Assembly (NCBI GenBank): GCA_017938785.1
Contig: JAGBAU010000088.1
Location: forward strand, 1 to 20,204
Length of the DNA stretch: 20,204 nucleotides
Source of the DNA: Clostridia bacterium
GTDB taxonomy: Bacteria > Bacillota_A > Clostridia > Christensenellales > Aristaeellaceae
Direction: 5' to 3'
The notes below the pieces were generated by a model. The model made no database searches and was not told the DNA's origin. It saw only the letters and a list, made by a program, of their open reading frames with translations. Of the stretch, positions 7,432 to 15,683 are shown in pieces (position 1 is the stretch's first letter; every line of letters starts with the position of its first letter). The position numbers and the translations under genes are program-made.

Positions 7432-9141
7432 TTACATCTTTTTTCTTATTTCCTCTGCGCTTTTGGCAGCTTCTTCCAGCATATGCCGTGCATGGGAAAG
7501 GCTGCTTTCGCTGTCGTCCGCACCGCCGACCAGCCTGGACAGTTCGTGCACCCTTCCGTCTGTATCCAGACGAACCACATTGGTCTGCGTACGCTCATTC
7601 AGCGTATGCTTTTCAACACGGAAGTGTGCATCTCCAAGCGCTGCAATCTGAGGCAGGTGCGTTACGCAAAGCACCTGTTTTTTGATTGCGATATTGCGCA
7701 TCTTTTCTCCGACGACCTGCGCCATGCGGCCGGATACACCGGTATCGATTTCATCGAACACCATGGAATCCACACCGCCGGCATTCAGGGCCATGGTTTT
7801 AAGCGCCAGCATGATGCGGGAAAGCTCGCCGCCGGAAGCGATTGCAGCCAGCGGGCGAAGCGGTTCGCCAGGATTCGGGGAAATGAGGAATTCAACATCG
7901 TCAATTCCGTTTGCTGTGGGCTTTTCAAGCGTTCCCAGGCGCACGGAAAAGCGCGTGCGGCCCATGCCAAGATCGGAAAGCTGCACCAGAATACCTTTTT
8001 CCAAATCCTCTGCAAGGGCTCTTCTGGACAGTGTAAGCGCAGTGCATGCATCGCGGAGAACCTGGTCACGATGCTTCAACTCCTTCTTCAGAACAGCAAT
8101 CTGCTCTTCGCCGGACTGGATGGATTCAAGGCGTTCCCTGGCTTCCTTGCCGAATGCGATCACATCCGCTTCCGTTGCGCCGTATTTGCGCTCCAGGCGG
8201 GAGATCAAATCCAGACGGTTGGCAATCTTGTCCATCAGCTGCGGATCAAAGCTCAGTTCTTCGCTGAGCGTCTGCAGCTCATTGCCAATCTCCTGAACGG
8301 AATAATATGCGCCGCGCAGTTCCTCACACAGACGGAAAAAGCGGCTGTCAAGGCTCGCGATTGACTGCATGGCGTCCGTCGCCCGAAGCAGGGCTTCCTG
8401 GGCGCTCAGGGAACGTCCGTCGCCGCTGTAGGTCAGCTGATAGGCAGTTTCCACGCCGTCGCGTACCTTTTCGGCATTTTCAAGCATCTTCAGCTTGCGC
8501 TCCAGCTTTTCCTCTTCGCCGGGCTTGAGCTTCGCGGCAGTGATTTCCTGCACCTGATAGCTGAGCATATCAATCAGCCGTTCACGTTCAGATGCATCCT
8601 TCAAAAGCTTGCGAAGGGCGGATGCAGTTTCGGTACGGGCTGCATGGGCATTGCGGACATCAGCAATGCGTGCGCTGTGATCTGCATCGCCAAAGGCGTC
8701 CAGGAAATCCATATGACGTGCAGGATTCATCAGCGCCTGATGCTCATGCTGGCCATGCACATCCACCAGCAGCGCCGTGAATGCACGCAGCGTAGAGAGC
8801 GGCAATACGGTACCGGCAATGCGGCAGATATTGCGTCCGCTTTTGCTCAGGCTTCGTGAAACACAAACAAGCCCGCCGTCCACCTCGACGCCGAGTTCAT
8901 CCGCCATGGCGAGCGCTTCAGGATTGTTTGCAATATCAAACAGTGCCTCGACGCTGCCCTTTTCCGCACCTGTTCGGATCAATTCGCGATCCGCACGGCC
9001 GCCAAGCGCCAGGTTTACGCTGTCCACAACGATGGACTTGCCCGCACCGGTTTCGCCCGTAAGCACATTGAATCCCTGAGCAAATTCTATGCGCAGCGAT
9101 TCAATGAGAGCAATATTTCGAATTGTCAGTTCAAGAAGCAT
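7432..9141 (-). CDS. recN: DNA repair protein RecN (SMC-like ATPase)
   Basis: A 569-residue SMC-family ATPase that acts early at DNA double-strand breaks, holding or bridging DNA ends for recombination. The N-terminus MLLELTIRNIALIESL leads to Walker A GETGAGKS at 29-36. A central coiled-coil region spans about 160-370 and contains many Glu/Lys/Leu heptads. The C-terminal half has the ABC signature ASGGELSRI at 435-443, Walker B VFDEIDTGVSG from 461 (catalytic Glu464) and the switch-like VTHLPQIA at 493-500. Length and motifs match full-length RecN (about 550-570). The start lies five bases after the argR stop, preceded by an AAGAGATAAG ribosome site, so the two are co-transcribed. The recN-after-argR order is conserved in spore-forming Firmicutes. 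A strong terminator follows. Confidence 0.97.
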   Translation of the reverse strand: MLLELTIRNIALIESLRIEFAQGFNVLTGETGAGKSIVVDSVNLALGGRADRELIRTGAEKGSVEALFDIANNPEALAMADELGVEVDGGLVCVSRSLSKSGRNICRIAGTVLPLSTLRAFTALLVDVHGQHEHQALMNPARHMDFLDAFGDADHSARIADVRNAHAARTETASALRKLLKDASERERLIDMLSYQVQEITAAKLKPGEEEKLERKLKMLENAEKVRDGVETAYQLTYSGDGRSLSAQEALLRATDAMQSIASLDSRFFRLCEELRGAYYSVQEIGNELQTLSEELSFDPQLMDKIANRLDLISRLERKYGATEADVIAFGKEARERLESIQSGEEQIAVLKKELKHRDQVLRDACTALTLSRRALAEDLEKGILVQLSDLGMGRTRFSVRLGTLEKPTANGIDDVEFLISPNPGEPLRPLAAIASGGELSRIMLALKTMALNAGGVDSMVFDEIDTGVSGRMAQVVGEKMRNIAIKKQVLCVTHLPQIAALGDAHFRVEKHTLNERTQTNVVRLDTDGRVHELSRLVGGADDSESSLSHARHMLEEAAKSAEEIRKKM

Positions 9142-9146
9142 TTTTC

Positions 9147-9599
9147 TTATCTCTTAATCAGATTGTTGAAGCGGTTCTCCAAAGCCTCGATCGCCTCAGG
9201 AGACCTGCCGATGATCAGCAGAGTGTTATCGCCCGCAATGGTGCCCAGGACTTCGGACCATTTCATGGAATCGATGGCCTCGCATGCTGCGGATGCGCTG
9301 GCAGAGAGGGTCTTGATGACCATCAGGTTGCCCACGCATTCAATGCTGACGATAGATTCGGTCAGGATGCGAATGAAGCGATCATTCATACCCTTCTCCG
9401 CGCGTTCCACAGTGGCATACTTATAGCCGCCATGCTCGGAAAGCACCTTCAAAAGGCGCAGCTCCTTAATATCGCGCGACACGGTTGCCTGCGTGACCTT
9501 CACGCCGTGATTCTTCAGTTCCTCAGCCAGTTCTTCCTGCGTTTCGATATCTTTATCTTCAATGATTTCCAGTATCAGATTATGGCGCGCGCTCTTCAT
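9147..9599 (-). CDS. argR: Arginine repressor ArgR/AhrC
   Basis: A 150-residue transcription factor that senses L-arginine and controls arginine biosynthesis and catabolism genes, acting as a hexamer. The N-terminal winged-helix domain (1-70) contains QATVSRDIKELRL at 37-49, the DNA-recognition helix of the family. The C-terminal oligomerisation and arginine-binding domain contains GTIAGDNT at 119-126; most homologues I know have GDDT, so the second of the two ligand-contacting acidic residues is Asn125 here. The frame is open far upstream (to 9821), but the extra residues are antisense-like; ATG at 9599 has GGAAGG about ten bases before it and gives the normal family length (~150). It sits 40 bases after nadK and 5 bases before recN, the usual Firmicutes arrangement. 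Confidence 0.95.
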   Translation of the reverse strand: MKSARHNLILEIIEDKDIETQEELAEELKNHGVKVTQATVSRDIKELRLLKVLSEHGGYKYATVERAEKGMNDRFIRILTESIVSIECVGNLMVIKTLSASASAACEAIDSMKWSEVLGTIAGDNTLLIIGRSPEAIEALENRFNNLIKR

Positions 9600-9639
9600 G
9601 TCCGGTTCTTCCTTCCTGTTTTCTCCGCGCCGGCGGAGC

Positions 9640-10488
9640 TCAATGTGTCCACTCAGACAGCTTATCCCGAAGCAGACTGAAATAATTGCGGTCGTGGAGG
9701 CGAATGAAGCGTGCCTTGAGATCTGAGCGCAGAACCGTGACCCCCGGCTCACCCTGCCGGACGTCCACGATCTTTCTGCCATCCAGAACTGCATGGGCGC
9801 CGCCCCTGTCATCCAGCACACGAATCTTTATCGTATCATTGGAGGATACGACCACCGGACGGGCATTCATCGTATGCGAACAGATGGGCGTAATGACAAA
9901 ACAATCCAGGCCGGGGCGAATAATCGGCCCGCCTGCAGACAGCGAATAGGCGGTCGACCCCGTGGCGCTTGCCACAATCAGTCCATCGCCGGAAATGCGG
10001 TCAACGGGTATCCCATTGACTTCAATCTCAAGTGAGAGAACGCGCACAGAAGGAGTAGACCGGCTCACCACAATCTCATTCAAAGCGAAAATCTTACGCT
10101 CATCCTGTCCGCGAACCGTCATCACGGTTCTGGAATCAATGGTATACCTTCCCTCGAGCACGCTGATGACGTCTCTTCTGAGATCCTTGGGATCCACCTC
10201 GGTCAAAAAACCCATTCGGCCAAGGTTTATGCCCAGCATGGGAATATCATTCGGCAGCGCGTAGTCCAAAGCGGAGAGTATAGTTCCATCCCCTCCGAGG
10301 ACGACAAGCAAATCACAATCCTCCGGCTTGCCTTCCGCCAGCTCCGGACAGCCCAGCGCATGCGCGAGCGCAATGCCCGTTGTAACCGAAACGCTGTATT
10401 CGTCCAACAAATTCTTCAATTCGCGTGCAACTTCGAAACCGGTACGCTTGGACGGGTTCCAAACTATGCCTACCCTTCGAAATTCCAT
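9640..10488 (-). CDS. nadK: NAD kinase
   Basis: A 282-residue cytoplasmic enzyme that phosphorylates NAD to NADP, the only de novo route to NADP(H). The ATP/polyphosphate-binding GGDGT motif is at 65-69 and is followed by GINLGRMGFLTE. The NAD-binding region contains ALNEIVV, then GDGLIVASATGSTAYSLSAGGP, corresponding to the family's GDGxxxxTPTGSTAYxxSAGGP; here the usual Pro is Ala, a conservative departure. PICSHTMNARPVV is the conserved C-terminal block. Length matches bacterial NadK. ATG at 10488 is preferred over an in-frame GTG at 10497 because GAGGTG lies a proper distance upstream and overlaps the GTG. A candidate promoter precedes it in the gap to tlyA. Confidence 0.96.
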   Translation of the reverse strand: MEFRRVGIVWNPSKRTGFEVARELKNLLDEYSVSVTTGIALAHALGCPELAEGKPEDCDLLVVLGGDGTILSALDYALPNDIPMLGINLGRMGFLTEVDPKDLRRDVISVLEGRYTIDSRTVMTVRGQDERKIFALNEIVVSRSTPSVRVLSLEIEVNGIPVDRISGDGLIVASATGSTAYSLSAGGPIIRPGLDCFVITPICSHTMNARPVVVSSNDTIKIRVLDDRGGAHAVLDGRKIVDVRQGEPGVTVLRSDLKARFIRLHDRNYFSLLRDKLSEWTH

Positions 10489-10514
10489 GCGAATCACCTC
10501 ACGTCCATATATCT

Positions 10515-10542
10515 AATATACCAAAGAAAATGGAACTTACAA
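10515..10542 (-). promoter_or_regulatory. Candidate sigma-A promoter for nadK-argR-recN
   Basis: On the - strand, TTGTAA (10542-10537) is followed after 16 bases by TATATT (10520-10515). Matches to the TTGACA/TATAAT consensus are 4/6 and 5/6. The -35 box contains the tlyA stop codon. It lies about 27 bases before the nadK start, leaving room for a very short leader. It would let the NAD kinase, arginine repressor and RecN genes be expressed apart from the upstream block. Confidence 0.45.
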
Positions 10543-11367
10543 GCCTTCTTTTGTGGATTTTATAATTTTGTCATAAGCTGACGTAATTATGTCATTTATC
10601 GAAGATTTGTCCACTTCACATTCCACTGCCTCCCTGGGAAGCAGGTGCAGAAGGAATTCAATATTGCCTTCGGGGCCCTTGATAGGCGAAAAATCCAGGC
10701 CGGCTGCGGCCCAGGGCAACGTCTTCACAAAATCCAGCATATCCTCGAGAACCTGCGCATGAACCGCGGGGTCGCGGACCACGCCCTTCTCCCCCACATC
10801 CTCCTTTGCCGCCTCGAACTGGGGCTTGATGAGGGCCACAAATTCCCGCTTGCCGGTCAAAAGCGGCAGGACGGCAGGAAGAACCGCCTTCAGGGAAATA
10901 AAGGAAACATCCGTTGCGCCAAACTCGGGAGCCACGGGAAAATGCTCGTGTGTCAGGAAACGGGCGTTCGTTCTCTCCAGCGCGGTGACGCGCTCGTCGC
11001 TGCGAAGGCGATAATCCAGCAGGTTGTATCCAACGTCAACGCAATAGACATGCTTTGCACCCGCGCGGAGCATAACGTCGGTAAAGCCGCCTGTGGACGC
11101 GCCTACGTCCACGCATACCTTTTCCTTCAGGTCGAGCTTGAAGACCTCTACAGCCTTTCTGAGCTTGTGTGCGCCACGGCTGATATAGGCGTCCAGCTGC
11201 TTGCCCTTCACGCGCATCTGTTCGCCTTCCCTGACCATCTCACTGGCGTTGAGAATCTTTCTGTCACCAGCCAGCACGCGCCCCTCCATGATCAGGGCGC
11301 GTGCCAGATTGATGCTTTCCAGATTCAAATCATCATAAAGGGCAATATCTGCCCGACGTTTTTTCAC
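10537..11367 (-). CDS. tlyA: TlyA-family rRNA 2'-O-methyltransferase (S4 plus FtsJ-like domains)
   Basis: A 276-residue protein. The N-terminal S4 RNA-binding domain (about 4-62: RADIALYDD, INLARALIMEGRVL) precedes a Rossmann methyltransferase. SAM-binding motif I, DVGASTGGFTD, is at 87-97; DVSFISL and LIKPQFE are further family motifs carrying the catalytic Asp and Lys. In mycobacteria TlyA methylates ribose of cytidines in 16S and 23S rRNA; many Firmicutes carry a version in this exact position between dxs and nadK. A haemolysin annotation for the family is historical. It starts at GTG 11367, overlapping the dxs stop as GTGA, with GGAGGT five bases before. The basic N-terminus (MKKRR) is typical. 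Confidence 0.95.
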   Translation of the reverse strand: MKKRRADIALYDDLNLESINLARALIMEGRVLAGDRKILNASEMVREGEQMRVKGKQLDAYISRGAHKLRKAVEVFKLDLKEKVCVDVGASTGGFTDVMLRAGAKHVYCVDVGYNLLDYRLRSDERVTALERTNARFLTHEHFPVAPEFGATDVSFISLKAVLPAVLPLLTGKREFVALIKPQFEAAKEDVGEKGVVRDPAVHAQVLEDMLDFVKTLPWAAAGLDFSPIKGPEGNIEFLLHLLPREAVECEVDKSSINDIITSAYDKIIKSTKEGL

Positions 11368-13244
11368 TGCTGACCTCCACGAATTTCGTCCATGGTTTCA
11401 AGCACCTTTTTACAAATATCTTCAACGGAAAGCCCGCATTCCCTGCGCTGCTGGGAGATACGTGCATGGGCAACAAAGCTGTCCGGAGCTCCGAGCACCA
11501 GCGTGCGCCGGTTCATGCCGTTCTCCAGCAGGATATGGCCTATGCCTTCGCCCAGGCCTCCAAGAACGCTGTTTTCTTCCAGGGTCACCACAAGGCACAC
11601 ATCCTTGCACTTTTCGAGCAGGAGCTTTTCATCCATGGGCTTGATGAAGCGTGCATCCACAACGCCTGCGCGCACATTGCGCCCCATCAGCTCGATGGAC
11701 GCCTGCATGGCGATCTGCACCATGGGGCCGGTTGCAAAGAACATGACGTCCTCACCGTCACTGAGCAATTCCCATTCGCCCACCTTCAGCGGCTGCTGCA
11801 TGGCGATGCCGGGGCCAAGGTCCAGTCCATCCTTGGGATAGCGGATGGCCATGGGATGATTGATGCTTGCACTCAGATCGACAAGTTTCTTGAGATCGCG
11901 CACATCGCGGGGCGATGCGATTACAAGATTCGGCATGGAGCGCATGAAGCTCAGATCGTAGAGACCCTGATGAGTCTTGCCATCTGCGCCGACGAATCCC
12001 GCATGATCCAGCAGGAAGGTCACCGGCAGGTCGCAGCGGCAGACGTCGTTGATCATCTGGTCATAGCTGCGCTGCATGAAGGTGGAGTAAATGGCCACAT
12101 AGGGCTTCATGCCTGCAGAAGCCATGCCCGCCGCCATGGTTACGGCATGCTCCTCCGCGATGCCGACGTCAAAGAAGCGGTCGGGATGCGTGGTCTGGAA
12201 TTCACCCATGCCGGTCCCGGCCACCATCGCCGCACTGATGACACTGATGCGGATGTCGCTATCCGCCATTTCGCTGAGCTGGTGCGCAACCACCTTGCCG
12301 CAGCTGGTGGAATCGGAGCTGGAACGGCGCTTGCCGGAATCAATATAGAAGGGAGCCACGCCGTGGAATTCATCCGGATGGTTCTCCGCAGGACGATAGC
12401 CCCTGCCCTTCTGGGTAAGCACGTGGACAAGAACGGGGCGCCTGTCATCACGGGCGCGCTTGAGCACGCGGATCATATGCTTGATGTCGTGTCCGTCGAT
12501 GGGACCAAGGTACACAAACCCCAGCGCCTCGAAAAACTGGCCGTCAATGAACAGGGATTTCAGTGCATCGCGCAGCTTTTCAATGAAGCGGAAAATCGGC
12601 ATGCCGATCTTCGGGATCTTTTCCAGCCAGCGGCGTACCCCGCGCTTGAAGCCGCGATAGCTCTTGCTCTGCCGCAATCCATTCAGGTAGCGGCTGAGGG
12701 CGCCCACATTGGCGGAAATGGACATCTCATTGTCGTTGAGGATGACGGTCATAGGCGTCTGGCTCTGGCCGGCGTCGTTCAGCGCTTCATAGCACATGCC
12801 GCCCGTAAGCGCTCCATCGCCCACGATGGCAACCACACGATTGCCGCCGTGCATGATATCGCGGGTTCGCGCCATACCGAGTGCAGCGGAAATGGCAGAA
12901 GAAGCATGGCCAGCAACGAAGGTATCATATACGCTTTCATCTGCGTCGGGGAAACCCGCAATGCCACCCTGCTTGCGCAGGGAATTAAAATTGGCGCTGC
13001 GACCGGTCAGGAGCTTATGCACATAGCTCTGATGACCGACGTCGAACACGAATTTATCCTCCGGGCAGTCAAACACATAGTGCAGTGCCAGGGTAAGCTC
13101 CACTATGCCGAGATTGGACGCGAGATGGCCTCCGCACTCGGAAACCGTTTGAATCAGTTCCTCACGGATTTCGGCTGCAAGCGCTTCCAGTTCGCGCACG
13201 GTCATATTCTTCAGCTGTTTCGGACTTTGAATCTCTTTCAGCAT
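11364..13244 (-). CDS. dxs: 1-deoxy-D-xylulose-5-phosphate synthase
   Basis: A 626-residue thiamine-diphosphate enzyme that condenses pyruvate and glyceraldehyde 3-phosphate, the first step of the MEP isoprenoid pathway. Conserved blocks: GGHLASNLG at 38-46 with the active-site His, FDVGHQSYVHK at 67-77, the TPP/Mg site GDGALTGGMCYEALNDAG at 142-159, and NDNEMSIS at 170-177. GIAEEHAVTMAAG carries the catalytic Glu, and DHAGFVGADGKTHQG lies in the pyrimidine domain. The transketolase C-domain closes the chain. Length fits the family (~620). ATG at 13244 has GAGG about nine bases upstream. It lies 21 bases after ispA, so the two prenyl-precursor genes are co-transcribed, and it overlaps tlyA downstream. 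Confidence 0.98.
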   Translation of the reverse strand: MLKEIQSPKQLKNMTVRELEALAAEIREELIQTVSECGGHLASNLGIVELTLALHYVFDCPEDKFVFDVGHQSYVHKLLTGRSANFNSLRKQGGIAGFPDADESVYDTFVAGHASSAISAALGMARTRDIMHGGNRVVAIVGDGALTGGMCYEALNDAGQSQTPMTVILNDNEMSISANVGALSRYLNGLRQSKSYRGFKRGVRRWLEKIPKIGMPIFRFIEKLRDALKSLFIDGQFFEALGFVYLGPIDGHDIKHMIRVLKRARDDRRPVLVHVLTQKGRGYRPAENHPDEFHGVAPFYIDSGKRRSSSDSTSCGKVVAHQLSEMADSDIRISVISAAMVAGTGMGEFQTTHPDRFFDVGIAEEHAVTMAAGMASAGMKPYVAIYSTFMQRSYDQMINDVCRCDLPVTFLLDHAGFVGADGKTHQGLYDLSFMRSMPNLVIASPRDVRDLKKLVDLSASINHPMAIRYPKDGLDLGPGIAMQQPLKVGEWELLSDGEDVMFFATGPMVQIAMQASIELMGRNVRAGVVDARFIKPMDEKLLLEKCKDVCLVVTLEENSVLGGLGEGIGHILLENGMNRRTLVLGAPDSFVAHARISQQRRECGLSVEDICKKVLETMDEIRGGQQ

Positions 13245-13265
13245 TCGTTTAACCTCATTCGGTTG

Positions 13266-14171
13266 TTAATTGGTGCGATTCACCATGGAGCGAATCAGAT
13301 TGCGGAAGAAATCCGCATCCTCGCCAAAGACTTCGATGGCCTTCAGGGCGCACTCAAGCTGCTCGCTGATCTTCTGACGGGTACCCTCCACACCGTAGAG
13401 GGAGATCATGGTCAGCTTGCCCTGTTCGGCGTCCTTGCCCAGCGTCTTGCCCATCTCTGCGGAATCGCCTACAACATCCAGCAGATCGTCCGTTGCCTGG
13501 AAAACACGGCCAAACTGTTCGCCGTAGCAGCCCAGGGCATCGATCTTTTCTTCATCTGCTCCGCAGAGCCATCCGGCGGCACGCAGCGGGTAGATGAACA
13601 TACAGGCAGTCTTATCGCGCTGGATATAGCTGAGCGCAGCTGCATCCGCAACAGCGTTTTTCTCACACCAGAGATCCATCACCTGGCCGCCGATCATGCC
13701 GGTCACGCCCGCTCCGGTGGCAATTTCATGGATTGCGTTCAGGGCGCGGTTTGCATCGCCGCCGTTGCGAAGGGCGCACTTGAGCATGACCTCGAACGCA
13801 GCATTGAGCAGGCCGTCGCCTGCAAGAATCGCCTGGCCCACGCCGAACACCACATGGTTGGTGGGACGGCCGCGGCGCATGGTATCATCGTCCATACCCG
13901 GCAGGTCATCATGGATCAGGGAATAGCTGTGGATCATTTCTACGGCGCATGCGAAATCCAGCCAAGCCTGTGAATCGCCGCCCAGCATATCAATCGCCGC
14001 CAGCACCATGGAAGGGCGAAGGCGCTTACCGCCTGCCAGGAGGCTGTAATTCATGGAACGGCACAGCAGTTCCGGCATGCCGCCCTCTTCATAGGCATTT
14101 TCTTCCAATTCAGGGAAAATTGTATTCAGCCGCGCATTGACGATCTGCGCGTATTCTTTCAACGTTTTCAT
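13266..14171 (-). CDS. ispA: Farnesyl/geranylgeranyl diphosphate synthase (polyprenyl synthetase)
   Basis: A 301-residue trans-isoprenyl diphosphate synthase that elongates DMAPP with IPP units to make the farnesyl-type precursor of undecaprenyl phosphate and quinones. GGKRLRP at 47-53 binds IPP; the first Asp-rich motif DDLPGMDDD is at 88-96, preceded by HSYSLIH; GGQVMDL is at 161-167; the second Asp-rich motif QATDDLLD is at 225-232. The YSLIHDDLP context is that of bacterial IspA; the exact chain length of the product cannot be fixed from sequence. The start ATG overlaps the xseB stop (ATGA). It belongs to the conserved xseA-xseB-ispA-dxs string. Confidence 0.96.
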   Translation of the reverse strand: MKTLKEYAQIVNARLNTIFPELEENAYEEGGMPELLCRSMNYSLLAGGKRLRPSMVLAAIDMLGGDSQAWLDFACAVEMIHSYSLIHDDLPGMDDDTMRRGRPTNHVVFGVGQAILAGDGLLNAAFEVMLKCALRNGGDANRALNAIHEIATGAGVTGMIGGQVMDLWCEKNAVADAAALSYIQRDKTACMFIYPLRAAGWLCGADEEKIDALGCYGEQFGRVFQATDDLLDVVGDSAEMGKTLGKDAEQGKLTMISLYGVEGTRQKISEQLECALKAIEVFGEDADFFRNLIRSMVNRTN

Positions 14172-14389
14172 TGGATATCCTCCGCTTCCATCTCTTCTTC
14201 ACCGGTTCCGGTAAGCACGCGAATCCGCTTATCACCCTCGTCAAGCAGTTTTTCAAGGGCATTTTTCAGCTCAAGCGCACGTTCATAAGCCTTGAACGAA
14301 TCTTCCAGGGTCATTTCACCCGTCTCCAGGGCACGGGCCAGCTTTTCCAGTTCAAGCATGCCCTGCTCAAAGCTCAGTCTGTCTTCCAT
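14168..14389 (-). CDS. xseB: Exodeoxyribonuclease VII small subunit
   Basis: A 73-residue, mainly helical protein that binds the large subunit XseA; several copies per complex are needed for exonuclease VII, which degrades single-stranded DNA in both directions. The family pattern is clear: LSFEQGMLELEKLARALETGEM at the N-terminus, then LEDSFKAYERALEL and a short acidic tail. The start lies inside the xseA 3' end (23-base overlap) and the stop overlaps ispA by four bases, so it depends on coupled translation. No separate strong ribosome site is visible. Confidence 0.96.
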   Translation of the reverse strand: MEDRLSFEQGMLELEKLARALETGEMTLEDSFKAYERALELKNALEKLLDEGDKRIRVLTGTGEEEMEAEDIQ

Positions 14390-15605
14390 CTACGTTTGCC
14401 CCCATTTCCAGCTTGGTAATCTCGGCCTGCGCGCTGCCATCCCTGAATCGGATATTCACCCGTTCTCCAGGGGCAAGTTCGGCCACAGATGTCAGAATCT
14501 TTCCTCCGGCGGACACGCAGGTATAGCCGCGCTCCAGCACACCCGAAGGATTGAGCGCTTCGAGCTTGATATTTGTTTTGTCCAGCCTCCTGCGCAGGGT
14601 TTGCAGTTTTTCCACCTGGGCAGCTTCACATCTCTCATAATATGCATCCAGCAATTCGCGCCGGTCTGTAATCAAAATGCTGCGCGGATCGCGGAATACG
14701 GAAGATGAAGCAACCCGGATCAACCCTGCCCTGCGAAGCAGATTCGCCTGCCTGAGGCCGGATGCCACGCGGTTCATGGACGCCTTCAAATCGTTTCTCA
14801 GCTGCATAACCACAGGAACCGCCAGTTCAGCCGCCATGGACGGCGTAGCTGCGCGGACGTCCGCCACAAAATCTGCAATGGTAAAATCCGTTTCATGGCC
14901 CACACATGATATGACAGGGATTCTCGATGCCGCAATCGCGCGGGCGACAATCTCTTCATTGAACGCCCACAGATCCTCAATGGAACCGCCGCCGCGCCCC
15001 GCAAGTATCACTTCCGGGCGACCATCCTGATTGAGCAGTTCGATTGCGCGGGCAATTTCCCCCGCCGCTTCATCGCCCTGCACAGCACAGGGAGCCACCA
15101 CAATGGCAACATTGGGATTGCGCCTGCGTGCGATACGGATCATATCCTGAATTGCCGCACCGGTGCGCGAGGTGGCGATGCCGATACATTTGGGCATCAT
15201 GGGAATCTCTTTCTTGATTGCAGGATCAAAGAGGCCTTCCTTGGAAAGCTTTTCCTTCAACGCCTCGAATTTCAGATACAAATCTCCGACGCCGCATTTG
15301 GCCATCGAATTGATGTAGAGCTGATAGCTTCCGTCCCTGGGAAACAGCGATGCGGATGCACGCACGCGCACGCGCATGCCATCCTCGGGCTGAAAATCCA
15401 ATCCCATGGCATTCTGGCGGAACATAACGCATTGGACACGGGCGCCAGCATCCTTGAGCAAGAAATACCGATGGCCGCTGATGTGGTGCTTGTAGCCTGA
15501 GATTTCGCCGGTTACCTCCACATTCCGCAGCAAAGCGTCGCCCGCAAGCAGCCTGCGCACGTATTCATTGAGTTCGCTCACACTGAGCGATCGATCCATC
15601 TGCAT
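14367..15605 (-). CDS. xseA: Exodeoxyribonuclease VII large subunit
   Basis: A 412-residue catalytic subunit of exonuclease VII. The N-terminal OB-fold (about 5-105) includes LSVSELNEYVRRLL and VEVTGEISGYK and binds single-stranded DNA. The catalytic domain shows IGIATSRTGAAIQDM at 141-155, GRGGGSIEDLWAFNEE at 203-218 with the conserved Asp/Glu, GHETDFT at 236-242, and RAATPSMAAE at 251-260. It is somewhat shorter than E. coli XseA (456), mostly in the coiled-coil C-terminal arm that binds XseB. ATG at 15605 follows GGAGG by five bases; ATG at 15599 is an equal alternative. A 78-base gap with a terminator-like hairpin separates it from nusB. Confidence 0.96.
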   Translation of the reverse strand: MQMDRSLSVSELNEYVRRLLAGDALLRNVEVTGEISGYKHHISGHRYFLLKDAGARVQCVMFRQNAMGLDFQPEDGMRVRVRASASLFPRDGSYQLYINSMAKCGVGDLYLKFEALKEKLSKEGLFDPAIKKEIPMMPKCIGIATSRTGAAIQDMIRIARRRNPNVAIVVAPCAVQGDEAAGEIARAIELLNQDGRPEVILAGRGGGSIEDLWAFNEEIVARAIAASRIPVISCVGHETDFTIADFVADVRAATPSMAAELAVPVVMQLRNDLKASMNRVASGLRQANLLRRAGLIRVASSSVFRDPRSILITDRRELLDAYYERCEAAQVEKLQTLRRRLDKTNIKLEALNPSGVLERGYTCVSAGGKILTSVAELAPGERVNIRFRDGSAQAEITKLEMGANVDGRQTEL

Positions 15606-15625
15606 TCATTCCTCCGCCGGATTTC

Positions 15626-15668
15626 AAAAATAAATGCCTAAGCCGCGACTAAAGGGCAGCAAAGGCAT
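15626..15668 (-). terminator. Terminator- or attenuator-like hairpin between nusB and xseA
   Basis: On the - strand ATGCCTTTGCTGC (15668-15656) faces GCGGCTTAGGCAT (15646-15634). They form a 6-bp stem, a two-base T/T internal mismatch and a 5-bp stem with one wobble, around a nine-base loop, followed by a T-rich tail (TTATTTTT). The internal mismatch makes it weaker than the other two terminators, so partial termination or attenuation inside the operon is likely rather than a full stop. No separate xseA promoter is obvious. Confidence 0.5.
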
Positions 15669-15683
15669 AGTTAAAAAGATCAG

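Noticed and set aside
9600..9821. Extension of argR upstream to 9821
   Set aside because: The extra residues overlap nadK out of frame and have no family similarity; ATG 9599 gives the standard ArgR length and has a ribosome site.
11466..13973. An 835-codon + strand open frame opposite dxs and ispA
   Set aside because: It lies wholly antisense to two strongly conserved enzymes, is rich in His, Ala and Gln in the way antisense frames of G+C-rich third positions are, has no domain motif, and starts without a ribosome site.
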